DNA of 64,000 nucleotides, from NCBI RefSeq assembly GCF_000621565.1, contig NZ_JHXZ01000019.1, positions 1-64,000 of the forward strand, written 5' to 3'. The notes under the pieces are model-generated. The model worked only from the letters and a program-made list of their open reading frames with translations. It was not told the origin of the DNA and ran no database searches. Below are positions 8,779-16,795 of this stretch, in pieces (positions within the stretch are counted from its first letter, which is position 1; every line of letters starts with the position of its first letter). Source of the stretch: Butyrivibrio sp. LB2008 (GTDB lineage: Bacteria; Bacillota; Clostridia; Lachnospirales; Lachnospiraceae). The position numbers and the translations under genes were made by a program.

Positions 8779-9435
8779 TTATTTCCACATATCATTCACG
8801 AAGTACATCAGAACAGCCCATGTATAAACCGAATAATAATGCCCTCTGTCATCAACTCCGTTTTTCAAAAGCTCTTTTGCCTTAGCCTTATCAACAAGAA
8901 CAAAGCCGTCAAAGCACTCCTGTCCCTCAGCGCCTTCCTGCGTAAGCTGCGAAATGTCATGACCTTTAAGAACAACTCCTACAAGCGCATTGCTCTCATC
9001 CGTCATTCCGGGCGTACTGAACAAAAGAGGATTTATAACAAAAATCTCATCCTTATTTTCATCAAAGATTATTCCCGTCTCCTCGCGAATCTCTCTGATA
9101 GCGGTAGACTCTGCCGGAGATTTGGCGTCCTTATCATCAGGATCGACAAGCCCCGCGGGAACACCGAGCAAAAATCTTCCCGTAGGATATCTGTACTCAT
9201 AGGAAAGCAAAAGTTTCGAATCATCGCCGTCCTCGAAAACAACAAGACAGCTCACCGCATCGGGAATCATTTTTTTGAACTCTTCATCGCTCTTGACGGC
9301 AACGATATCGTCAAAGCCTCTTCTCGTCGCATCAAAATAATGTCTTCCCTCATCATACTGCAGATCAAAAACTCTCAAAAATTTTTCATCCATTACAGTC
9401 TTAACTTTTTCTTTTGTAATCTTTGGTCCTTCCAT
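8779..9435 (-). CDS. Nudix hydrolase, ADP-ribose pyrophosphatase-like
   Basis: About 218 residues with a Nudix fold. The second half of the Nudix box is clear (REIREETGI, about residues 123-131), but the first half is stretched by a short acidic insertion (GLVDPDDKDAKSPAES), so the usual GX5E spacing is lost. Nudix enzymes cleave nucleoside diphosphates linked to another group; the substrate here cannot be read, though ADP-ribose is common among proteins of this size. I choose the ATG at 9435, six bases after GAGGA, rather than the ATG two codons upstream that touches that site. It is the third gene of the cupin-DUF6472-Nudix operon. Confidence 0.82.
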   Translation of the reverse strand: MEGPKITKEKVKTVMDEKFLRVFDLQYDEGRHYFDATRRGFDDIVAVKSDEEFKKMIPDAVSCLVVFEDGDDSKLLLSYEYRYPTGRFLLGVPAGLVDPDDKDAKSPAESTAIREIREETGIIFDENKDEIFVINPLLFSTPGMTDESNALVGVVLKGHDISQLTQEGAEGQECFDGFVLVDKAKAKELLKNGVDDRGHYYSVYTWAVLMYFVNDMWK

Positions 9436-9444
9436 AATCATTCC

Positions 9445-9615
9445 TCACATCTGATGTCTTACGACTTTATATTCATCATTGTCCTGATAATACGGGCAGT
9501 CCTTGTTAGTTCCGGACATAAGCCTGTAATAATCATCTTCGTCCATATTTACCATGCAAGTGTAACATTCCCAGTCTTCATCATAAACATAATTGGCACA
9601 AGTATCACAGATCAT
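9445..9615 (-). CDS. small Cys-rich protein, DUF6472-like
   Basis: A 56-residue protein beginning MICDTCANYVYDED and ending DNDEYKVVRHQM, with CXXC at 3-6 and further cysteines at 17, 20 and 40. This arrangement matches DUF6472, a small clostridial family of unknown function that probably binds metal. Its ATG overlaps the stop of the cupin gene as ATGA, and it ends nine bases before the Nudix start, so it sits inside a three-gene operon and is probably translationally coupled. Confidence 0.85.
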   Translation of the reverse strand: MICDTCANYVYDEDWECYTCMVNMDEDDYYRLMSGTNKDCPYYQDNDEYKVVRHQM

Positions 9616-9944
9616 ACGAAATCCTCTCTCATTGGATTAAAGATATCAAGAAGAACGCCCTCTTCAAGACAAACGCAGCCGTGCTCGACGCTGTCCGTCT
9701 TAAGCATGCTGTCTCCGGCTTTAACAACTTTTTTTACCCCATCGATCTCAAACTCAAATTTGCCACTCACAACATAAGTTATCTGCGTGTGCGGATGATG
9801 GTGGAGCGCACCGACAGCTCCCTTTTCAAAAGTGTTCTCGACGCACATAAGGTCTTTGCTGTACGCAAGCACTCTTCTTACCACGCCGTTTCCCTGATCC
9901 TCCGGTTTAACATCATCATAAAATACCCATCTATCATTTAACAT
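9612..9944 (-). CDS. cupin domain protein
   Basis: About 110 residues forming a single cupin barrel. The first cupin motif is HHHPHTQITYVVSGKFEFE, with the metal ligands HHH...H...; the second motif is around DSVEHGCVCLEEG. Small cupins of this kind bind a divalent metal and include isomerases, dioxygenases and sugar-binding proteins; no substrate can be assigned. I place the start at 9944, eight bases after GGAGG, because the ATG five codons upstream lies within that site. It is first in the operon with the DUF6472 and Nudix genes. Confidence 0.85.
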   Translation of the reverse strand: MLNDRWVFYDDVKPEDQGNGVVRRVLAYSKDLMCVENTFEKGAVGALHHHPHTQITYVVSGKFEFEIDGVKKVVKAGDSMLKTDSVEHGCVCLEEGVLLDIFNPMREDFV

Positions 9945-9980
9945 ATTCAAAACCTCCATATTATAGACAAGGTCATATTA

Positions 9981-11552
9981 TCAAAAATTCATGGCATCAA
10001 CAAATGAATCGTCAAAGTCTTCATTATTCGCAAGTATAATTTCAGTCGCACATTCTTTTATCTTATTTATATCAAAAAGAGCTTCTTCTTTTCTCCCCAA
10101 AAGAATTGCAGAGAGCAGTTTGACAGCCCCCTTCAGCGAACTGTTTCCGATGCTCACGGTTTCACCTGAGAAGCCGCCCGGAAAAAGCTTTATGCTCCTT
10201 ATCCTCTCGTAATCAAGATTCGATCCGAAACCTCCGGCGATATACACCTTATCAGGCGCATCTCTTCCGACAAGCTCTTTAAGTCCCGTATATACAGCCC
10301 CCTTCGCAAGCTGAATATTCCTTATATCCTGCTGCGTAACCGTTATGCGTCCGTCATCCGTAAGGGCAAAGCCTTTGTCAAAAAAATCATCTGAAAGAAG
10401 TCCGCTCTTATCGACAATCCCGTTTCGTACAAGTTCCGAAACCGCCTCCATGACTCCCGTTCCGCAAAGTCCTATGGGAGCCTTGCCGGCTATAGTCGTG
10501 GCATTTGTTAAAAAACCTTTTTCAAAATCCCCCGTTATATCAACATGACACACAGCTCCCGGCACAGATGCTACTCCGCAGGATATAGCCCCGCCCTCAA
10601 ACACAGGTCCCGCCGCAGTTGATGTCACCTTAAGGTCCTTTCCGTCAAAAAAAGCCATCTCCCCGTTAGTTCCAAGGTCCAAAAGAAGTTCTTTTTTATT
10701 ATCTTTGTTTATAATCTCAGAATAATAAATTCCCGCGACAATATCCGCCCCGACAAACGCGGATATCCCGGGCATTGTCACAAGATCCGAGCCAAACATC
10801 TCAGTTTCATATACATTATTATCAACAGGCGTATAGGGATATTTCCCCAAGTCTTCAACATCAAGCCCTCTAAAAATATGCAGCATCGTGGTATTTCCGG
10901 TAACAACAATTTGTGAAATATCGCCGCCGCCCATTTCTTCAATCCCGGCTGTCAGATCCGTTATCAGACCAGATATATCTTTTCGCACGATATCTTTAAG
11001 CTCTTCCAGCTTATTCGCATTTACATCCTGCCCGGCACCCGAAGCATACGCTATCCTTGATATTACATCCGCGCCGAAACGTCTCTGATGATTTACGCAG
11101 CTTGCAGTATGAAGAATCTCTTTTCCGCCCTCATCCGATACTCCGACAAGCGCCGCGGCTATCGTCGTTGTACCGATATCGACAGCAATCCCGTACTTAT
11201 CATAATCTCCGGATCCCGCGACACTCCTTGCAGTCTCTGCAACAATATCTTCTTCAACAAGCCCCGAATCATCAATGCAGACACTGCAATCCGTTTCCAG
11301 ACTGCATCTGCACAAGAGCCGCACGCCGCACGCAATATCTTTTTCGCTCAAAAAAGTCTTATCGAGCGTATTGGGGATCGGCGCTCCCTCAATAAATCTA
11401 ACCCTGCACTTTCCACATCTTCCGGCTCCGCCGCATGGATATGACACATTGAAACCGGCATCCGAAAGCACACCTTTAAGCTGTTTCCCCTTAAAAGCTT
11501 CGAGCGTAACAATATTTTTTTTATGCTCAATGCGGACTTTTATCCTCTTCAC
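9981..11552 (-). CDS. ferredoxin-ASKHA protein, corrinoid-reductive-activator (RACo) type
   Basis: A 523-residue protein. The N-terminus is a plant-type [2Fe-2S] ferredoxin with C40, C46, C49 and C81 in the CX5CX2CX31C pattern. The remainder is an actin-like ATPase of the DUF4445/ASKHA group (GIAVDIGTTTIAAALVG near 120, LDLGTNGEMAFFDG near 280, IAGGFGSNLDYERI near 440). Relatives use ATP to reduce Co(II) corrinoid proteins back to Co(I) for methyl transfer. No methyltransferase or corrinoid protein gene is adjacent, so the partner must be elsewhere. The start is GTG with a GGTGG-like site just upstream. Confidence 0.88.
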   Translation of the reverse strand: MKRIKVRIEHKKNIVTLEAFKGKQLKGVLSDAGFNVSYPCGGAGRCGKCRVRFIEGAPIPNTLDKTFLSEKDIACGVRLLCRCSLETDCSVCIDDSGLVEEDIVAETARSVAGSGDYDKYGIAVDIGTTTIAAALVGVSDEGGKEILHTASCVNHQRRFGADVISRIAYASGAGQDVNANKLEELKDIVRKDISGLITDLTAGIEEMGGGDISQIVVTGNTTMLHIFRGLDVEDLGKYPYTPVDNNVYETEMFGSDLVTMPGISAFVGADIVAGIYYSEIINKDNKKELLLDLGTNGEMAFFDGKDLKVTSTAAGPVFEGGAISCGVASVPGAVCHVDITGDFEKGFLTNATTIAGKAPIGLCGTGVMEAVSELVRNGIVDKSGLLSDDFFDKGFALTDDGRITVTQQDIRNIQLAKGAVYTGLKELVGRDAPDKVYIAGGFGSNLDYERIRSIKLFPGGFSGETVSIGNSSLKGAVKLLSAILLGRKEEALFDINKIKECATEIILANNEDFDDSFVDAMNF

Positions 11553-11682
11553 TCTGCCACCATGCCAAACTGTTTTTTTCCTATTGTATCACACCGCTAT
11601 TTTATTTTTCATATTATGGTTTTTTGATGTTAAATGTGCGAAAATATTTTTGTAATTTTTTCGTTTTCGAAAGGAGATAATT

Positions 11683-12909
11683 ATGGGGCTTATTCAAGCA
11701 GCAACAATAGCAGGCAGCAATGTACTTGCAGATCAGTGGAGAGAGTACTTCTACTGCCCTTCATTAACTAATGATGTATTGATTACAAAGGGTGAAAAAA
11801 AAGTCGGTAACGGTGCAAATAAAAAAGGATCCGACAACGTAATTTCCGACGGATCCATAATCGCAATAAACGAAGGTCAGTGCATGATCCTTGTAGATCA
11901 GGGACAGATCACTCACATCTCTGCCGATGCAGGTGAATATGTATATGACTCTTCAACCGATTCTTCAATTTTTTACGGAAGTCTCAGCGAGTCGGTCCTT
12001 AACAGTTTCAAGGAATTCGGCAAAAGAGTCGGATTCGGAGGAATTGCCGCAAAGGATCAGCGCGTATATTTTGTAAACATAAAAGAAATACTCGGAAACA
12101 AGTACGGAACGATCAACCCTGTTCCTTTCCGCGTAGTTGACACAAATATCGGTCTTGATATGGACGTAAGCATCAAATGTCACGGCGAGTTTAGTTACAG
12201 AATTGTAGATCCGATTCTTTTCTACAAGAACATCTGCGGAAATATTGAAGGTGTATTCAGAAAAGACAAGATAGAATCACAGCTTAAGAGCGAGCTTCTC
12301 ACAGCTCTTCAGCCCGCATTTGCAAAGATTTCCGAGATGGGCATCAGATACAGCTCACTCCCCGGACATACAACTGAGATTGCAGATGCCTTAAACGAAG
12401 TTCTCTCAAATAAATGGTCAGGCTTCTACGGAATCACTCTCACAAGCTTCGGAATCAGTTCCGTTACAGCAAACGAAGAGGATGAAAAGACAATCAAAGA
12501 GCTTCAGCGCACAGGCGCACTCAGAAATCCCAGCATGGCTGCCGCAACTCTGGCAAATGCACAGGCGCAGGCAATGCAGGATGCAGCAAAAAACACTGCT
12601 ACAGGCCCCATGATGGCATTTGCCGGAATGAATATGGCACAGCAGGCAGGCGGAATGAATGCCAACCAGCTCTTTGCAATGGGATCACAGCAACAACAAG
12701 CTCAGCCCATGCAGGGGCAGCCTGCTCAGCCTCAGCCCGCACAGAACCAGGCAGCCGCAGGATCCTGGACCTGCTCATGCGGTTCTGTAAATACCGGCAA
12801 CTTCTGCCCCAATTGCGGAGCAAAAAAGCCTGCAACAACATGGACATGTTCTTGCGGTGCGGTAAACGACGGAAACTTCTGCACAAGTTGCGGTTCACCC
12901 AGAAAATAA
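11683..12909 (+). CDS. SPFH-domain protein with two C-terminal zinc ribbons (YdjI-like)
   Basis: A 408-residue protein with an SPFH/band-7-like core (about 25-290), a Gln/Pro/Met-rich linker (about 295-358), and two near-identical zinc ribbons at the end (WTCSCGSVNTGNFCPNCG and WTCSCGAVNDGNFCTSCG). It matches the B. subtilis YdjI type, sometimes called virion core-like. AAAGGAGA lies upstream of the ATG. The next two genes are a zinc-ribbon membrane protein and a TPM-domain protein, giving a ydjI-ydjG-ydjH set. In B. subtilis these proteins form membrane-associated assemblies with PspA during envelope stress; no pspA is visible here. Confidence 0.85.
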   Translation: MGLIQAATIAGSNVLADQWREYFYCPSLTNDVLITKGEKKVGNGANKKGSDNVISDGSIIAINEGQCMILVDQGQITHISADAGEYVYDSSTDSSIFYGSLSESVLNSFKEFGKRVGFGGIAAKDQRVYFVNIKEILGNKYGTINPVPFRVVDTNIGLDMDVSIKCHGEFSYRIVDPILFYKNICGNIEGVFRKDKIESQLKSELLTALQPAFAKISEMGIRYSSLPGHTTEIADALNEVLSNKWSGFYGITLTSFGISSVTANEEDEKTIKELQRTGALRNPSMAAATLANAQAQAMQDAAKNTATGPMMAFAGMNMAQQAGGMNANQLFAMGSQQQQAQPMQGQPAQPQPAQNQAAAGSWTCSCGSVNTGNFCPNCGAKKPATTWTCSCGAVNDGNFCTSCGSPRK

Positions 12910-12928
12910 ATGATTTTTTGAGGATAAT

Positions 12929-13984
12929 ATGTCTTTACAAGAATATGAATGCCCCGCCTGTGGCGGGGCAATGGAATTTAATCCCACAACACAGAAGCTG
13001 AAATGTCTCTACTGTGATTCAGAATTTGATGTAAAAGATTACGTAGCCAACCACAATTCAAACAGCGCCGGAACCGCTGCGGAAAACACATCCGCATACA
13101 GCGAAGGAAGCGAACCGCTATTTATTTACACGTGCGGTTCATGTGGCGGTGAGATCATCACAACAGACTCACTCGGATCCACAAAGTGCCCCTTCTGCAG
13201 CAATAACGTTGTTGTAAAAGAGAAATTTACCGGCGAATTCAAACCTGACTATGTAATCCCATTCAGCAAAACAAAAGAGGATGCGATCGAAACATATAAA
13301 AGCTATGTAAAAGCAAGAAAACTCATCCCTCCTGTTTTTGCCGAACAGAACCACATAGACGAGATCAAAGGAATCTACGTTCCTTTCTGGCTCTATGATG
13401 CAACAGAGCATTTCAACGGTGAATATGAAGCCACAAGGCACAGAACCTGGTCAGATTCAACATACCATTACAGAGAGACCAAATACTACAATCTTACCCG
13501 CGAAGGAACCGAGAGCTTTAAATATGTTCCGGTAGATGCCTCCAAAGAAATGCCTGATGATCTCATGGATTCTTTGGAACCTTTCGACAGAAATGCGATG
13601 GTTCCTTTCAACATGGGCTATCTTGCAGGATTTTTGGCGAATAAATACAATGTAAGCTCGGAAGAATCAATTTCCAGAGCTTTATCCCGTATGGAACTGA
13701 CAACCTCTGCGGATTTCCAGCAGACTATCTCAGGATATGACAGCATTTCGCCGCTACATGTCGACCTTCATACGGTAAAAGCAACCAACAAATATGCCCT
13801 CTACCCGGTATACATACTAAATACCACCTGGAGAGGCAAGAACTACCTGTTTGCCATGAACGGACAGTCCGGAAAATTTGTCGGAAATCTGCCGTTCAGC
13901 CTCAAGCAGGCCTTAAAATACTACATACCTTTTGCTCTGGGATTCAGCTTACTTGCTTATATTGTTTTATACTTCGTCCTCTGA
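12929..13984 (+). CDS. double zinc-ribbon membrane protein (YdjG-like)
   Basis: A 351-residue protein that opens with a zinc ribbon (CPACGG...CLYC, about 7-30) and has a second one (CGSCGGE...CPFC, about 67-90). A middle soluble region with tryptophan-rich blocks follows, and a single membrane helix closes the chain (about 327-350). It follows the SPFH gene by 19 bases with GAGGATAAT before the ATG. The zinc ribbons echo those of the neighbouring SPFH protein, which suggests assembly of the proteins on the membrane, but no enzymatic motif is visible. Confidence 0.82.
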   Translation: MSLQEYECPACGGAMEFNPTTQKLKCLYCDSEFDVKDYVANHNSNSAGTAAENTSAYSEGSEPLFIYTCGSCGGEIITTDSLGSTKCPFCSNNVVVKEKFTGEFKPDYVIPFSKTKEDAIETYKSYVKARKLIPPVFAEQNHIDEIKGIYVPFWLYDATEHFNGEYEATRHRTWSDSTYHYRETKYYNLTREGTESFKYVPVDASKEMPDDLMDSLEPFDRNAMVPFNMGYLAGFLANKYNVSSEESISRALSRMELTTSADFQQTISGYDSISPLHVDLHTVKATNKYALYPVYILNTTWRGKNYLFAMNGQSGKFVGNLPFSLKQALKYYIPFALGFSLLAYIVLYFVL

Positions 13985-14021
13985 GCACCTCACTTTAGAA
14001 GAGTTATATATTCAGAAAAAT

Positions 14022-14927
14022 ATGAAAAAAATAATTGAAATCAAAAAACATATAAAAATACCGGTGCTTCTGGCAGCTCTTGTTCTTTGCTTCAGCACGA
14101 GTCTTACAGCTTATGCCTACACAAACAATCTTTGGGATGATTACACCGTTCCGTCAACAAGGCAAAAAGAAAGGCTCCTTGACGAAGCAGACTTATTGTC
14201 ATCTTCCGAAGAAGCAAAGATTCTTGAAAGACTCAACACTCTCAGTGAGAAACAGCGCTGTAACGTAACTATACTAACCGTAAACTCTCACTCCGGAAGT
14301 ATTGAAGCTTTTGCCGACGATTATTTTGACTACAACGGTTTTGGCGCAGATTACAACGACAGCGGAGTTCTTTTTGTCCTTTCCATGAATACAAGAGAGT
14401 GGGCAATCAGCACGTCCGGTGAGGGAATAAACGCATTTACCGACTACGGTCAGGAAAAGATGACAGACACAATGCTCCCGTATCTTAAAAACGGTAATTA
14501 TTACAAGGCTTTTGATGTCTATATAGATACCTCCGATAATTACCTTAACCTGTACCACGCAGGCACTCCGTTTGATATAGGTGATATTTTTGTCGATCAT
14601 TCCGACCGAAATTCTTCTTTCCACTTTTTGCTCAGCATTATAATCGGACTTGTCACCGCAACTATACCTATAGCTGCCATGGCAGCCAATTTAAAAACAG
14701 TCCGCAAGAACAAAAATGCTGCGGGATATAGAACCGACGGAATACATATGAGCGTTAATAATGATACACTCGTAAGGACTTATGTATCGAAAACAAGAAG
14801 AGAGAGCAGCTCCGGAAGCCACTACGGCGGCAGTAGTCGCAGCGGTGGCAGTCACCACAGCGGCGGAAGTTCTGTTCACCGCTCAAGCTCGGGGCATTCT
14901 CACGGCGGAAGCCACGGACACTTCTGA
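14022..14927 (+). CDS. TPM-domain membrane protein with His/Ser/Gly-rich tail (YdjH-like)
   Basis: About 301 residues. A signal peptide (KKHIKIPVLLAALVLCFSTS) leads into an extracytoplasmic TPM domain (about 40-185), a membrane helix (about 203-225), a short cytoplasmic stretch and a tail rich in Ser, Gly and His (about 255-301). TPM domains occur in YgcG and YdjH-type envelope proteins. I start at the ATG at 14022 because the signal peptide begins there; its ribosome site is weak. It is third in the ydj-like operon. Confidence 0.8.
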   Translation: MKKIIEIKKHIKIPVLLAALVLCFSTSLTAYAYTNNLWDDYTVPSTRQKERLLDEADLLSSSEEAKILERLNTLSEKQRCNVTILTVNSHSGSIEAFADDYFDYNGFGADYNDSGVLFVLSMNTREWAISTSGEGINAFTDYGQEKMTDTMLPYLKNGNYYKAFDVYIDTSDNYLNLYHAGTPFDIGDIFVDHSDRNSSFHFLLSIIIGLVTATIPIAAMAANLKTVRKNKNAAGYRTDGIHMSVNNDTLVRTYVSKTRRESSSGSHYGGSSRSGGSHHSGGSSVHRSSSGHSHGGSHGHF

Positions 14928-14978
14928 CACGATTGCCAATTTATTTTTTATCATTTCTTTATTATCTGTTTTCTGTTC

Positions 14979-15029
14979 AAAACAGCCTTTTTTGAGCTAT
15001 ACTATTATTAGGTCAAAGGAGGCTGTTTT
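14979..15029 (+). promoter_or_regulatory. inverted repeat enclosing the ribosome site of the first diguanylate cyclase
   Basis: AAAACAGCCT (14979-14988) is the exact complement of AGGCTGTTTT (15020-15029), and the right arm contains part of the AAAGGAGG ribosome site and the first base of the TTG start. If transcription starts upstream of 14979, the hairpin would hide the ribosome site. The loop is 31 nt and includes TATACT-like bases, so the element could equally be at the promoter. Confidence 0.4.
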
Positions 15030-16795
15030 TGAGTACAATTGCCAGAATGCGTGCAGCAATTTTGGGTATAGTCGCTATCTCCATAATGACTGCCGCAATC
15101 TTATTTCTTGGATCACAAAAACTAAACACCTCATCCATAAATAATATGGTTCAACTGGATTCCGGTTGGACTGTTTCTCATGAAAATAATACATTTATCG
15201 TTGACTCTCTTGACAATGCCCACCTTGGCACGATCAACTACAAGGAACGTGTCATTTTGGAAAACACCCTTCCCGACTCAGACCTTTATCCCGCATCACT
15301 GCACTTCCGTTCTATCCTTGCTACGGTTGATGTTTTTGTCGAAAATCAACTTGTATACACCTATGGGCATCTGCTTGCCGACAAAAAAAGAATGGTTCCC
15401 AAAAACCAGAACTTCATATCTCTTCCGGAAGGTTATCAGGGTAAACACGTAAAAATTGTTATGGTCGCTTGTGAAGATGATGCCTTCTCAAGTCTTTCTC
15501 ACATATATTTCGGAACATTTCATGACATATCGACCTATCTGCTTCAAAAGAACAGGCTCTCTCTCATAATAGGCTCTTTCCTATGCCTGTTCGGCTTTAC
15601 TTTGGCAATACTTTCACCGATTCTTATATTCTCAGACTTCCACGATTACAGTATCATCGTAAGCGGCATGATATCTCTTGCCATGGGAATCTATATCTTG
15701 TGCTACAACGACATACTCTGGTTCTTTACAGACCATTCAAGTCTGAGCAATTTCCTGGAATACTTTACCCTTTTCTCCGTGCCTGCATTGACACTGGGAT
15801 TTGTCATGTCATCTCACCAGATCAAAAAGAGCTTATTCAGCACAACCTTTATGATAATCGACCTTGTTTTCCTTTTAGTAACTTCAACCATGCACATACT
15901 CAATATTGTCCACATTTGCCGCTTCACCATGGCGCTCCATATACTTGCAATACTGGAAGGCATATACATAATAATTTCCGTAGTATCCTCAGTAATAATA
16001 AGAAACAAAAAAAGAAATGAACTTGACTCAAGAGTCTATTCTACCAACCTGCTCATTGTAGGCCTTATTCTTTTACTTGGATGCTCAATGATAGACATAA
16101 TCAAATTCAATATACTCAAATACCTCAAGATGGGCGATGTTAATGCTTCAATCAGCTTTATTACCATAGGCTCTTTTTTCTTCATGTTGTGCCTACTTGT
16201 AAACTATTTCTATCACTGCATCGAATATATAAGTGAAGCCACCGTACAGAATCAGCTTGAAGGTCTTGCCTATACAGATGCCCTTACCAGACTTTCAAAC
16301 AGAGCAAAATGTGAGCTCACTCTTGCAAACACCAGAGGCAGATTCACAATAATAAGCATTGACCTTGATTTCCTCAAATATACAAACGATAACTACGGCC
16401 ACTCTTCCGGTGATACCCTGATCAGCGGCTTTGCGACCATGCTGAAAAGCAGTTTTATAGATGCTTCCCTCGTTGGAAGAATGGGCGGCGACGAATTCAT
16501 AGTCGTGCTCCCTTATATTGATGCCGAAAGAAGAGATACCGACCTCTCAATACTCTCCGAGCTCATGGAATACAGAAATACAAAAGGTAAAAAGATCCAC
16601 TACTCCGCTTCTTGGGGATACGCAGAAAGTATAGATTCTTCTTTATACCATCCAACTGCCCAGCAGGTATATCTTCTGGCCGATAAACGTATGTATTCCA
16701 TGAAAAAGAAGCATCATAATGAATCAATGCGAAGACTGTACGAAGATCTTCTAAATGAAAATAAGAGCAAGGAGGTGAGCAAAGCTAATGAATAA
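15029..16795 (+). CDS. membrane diguanylate cyclase with 7TM sensor
   Basis: A 588-residue protein. After an N-terminal anchor (about 8-29) comes an extracytoplasmic beta-rich region (about 30-180) like the DISMED carbohydrate-binding-type sensor, then about seven membrane helices (185-400) of 7TMR-DISM type, and a C-terminal GGDEF domain (about 412-570). The active-site motif GGDEF is intact near 485, and no RxxD inhibitory site is seen just before it. It should make cyclic-di-GMP in response to an external cue. The start is TTG, six bases after AAGGAGG. It overlaps the paralogous next gene by eight bases. Confidence 0.9.
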   Translation: MSTIARMRAAILGIVAISIMTAAILFLGSQKLNTSSINNMVQLDSGWTVSHENNTFIVDSLDNAHLGTINYKERVILENTLPDSDLYPASLHFRSILATVDVFVENQLVYTYGHLLADKKRMVPKNQNFISLPEGYQGKHVKIVMVACEDDAFSSLSHIYFGTFHDISTYLLQKNRLSLIIGSFLCLFGFTLAILSPILIFSDFHDYSIIVSGMISLAMGIYILCYNDILWFFTDHSSLSNFLEYFTLFSVPALTLGFVMSSHQIKKSLFSTTFMIIDLVFLLVTSTMHILNIVHICRFTMALHILAILEGIYIIISVVSSVIIRNKKRNELDSRVYSTNLLIVGLILLLGCSMIDIIKFNILKYLKMGDVNASISFITIGSFFFMLCLLVNYFYHCIEYISEATVQNQLEGLAYTDALTRLSNRAKCELTLANTRGRFTIISIDLDFLKYTNDNYGHSSGDTLISGFATMLKSSFIDASLVGRMGGDEFIVVLPYIDAERRDTDLSILSELMEYRNTKGKKIHYSASWGYAESIDSSLYHPTAQQVYLLADKRMYSMKKKHHNESMRRLYEDLLNENKSKEVSKANE

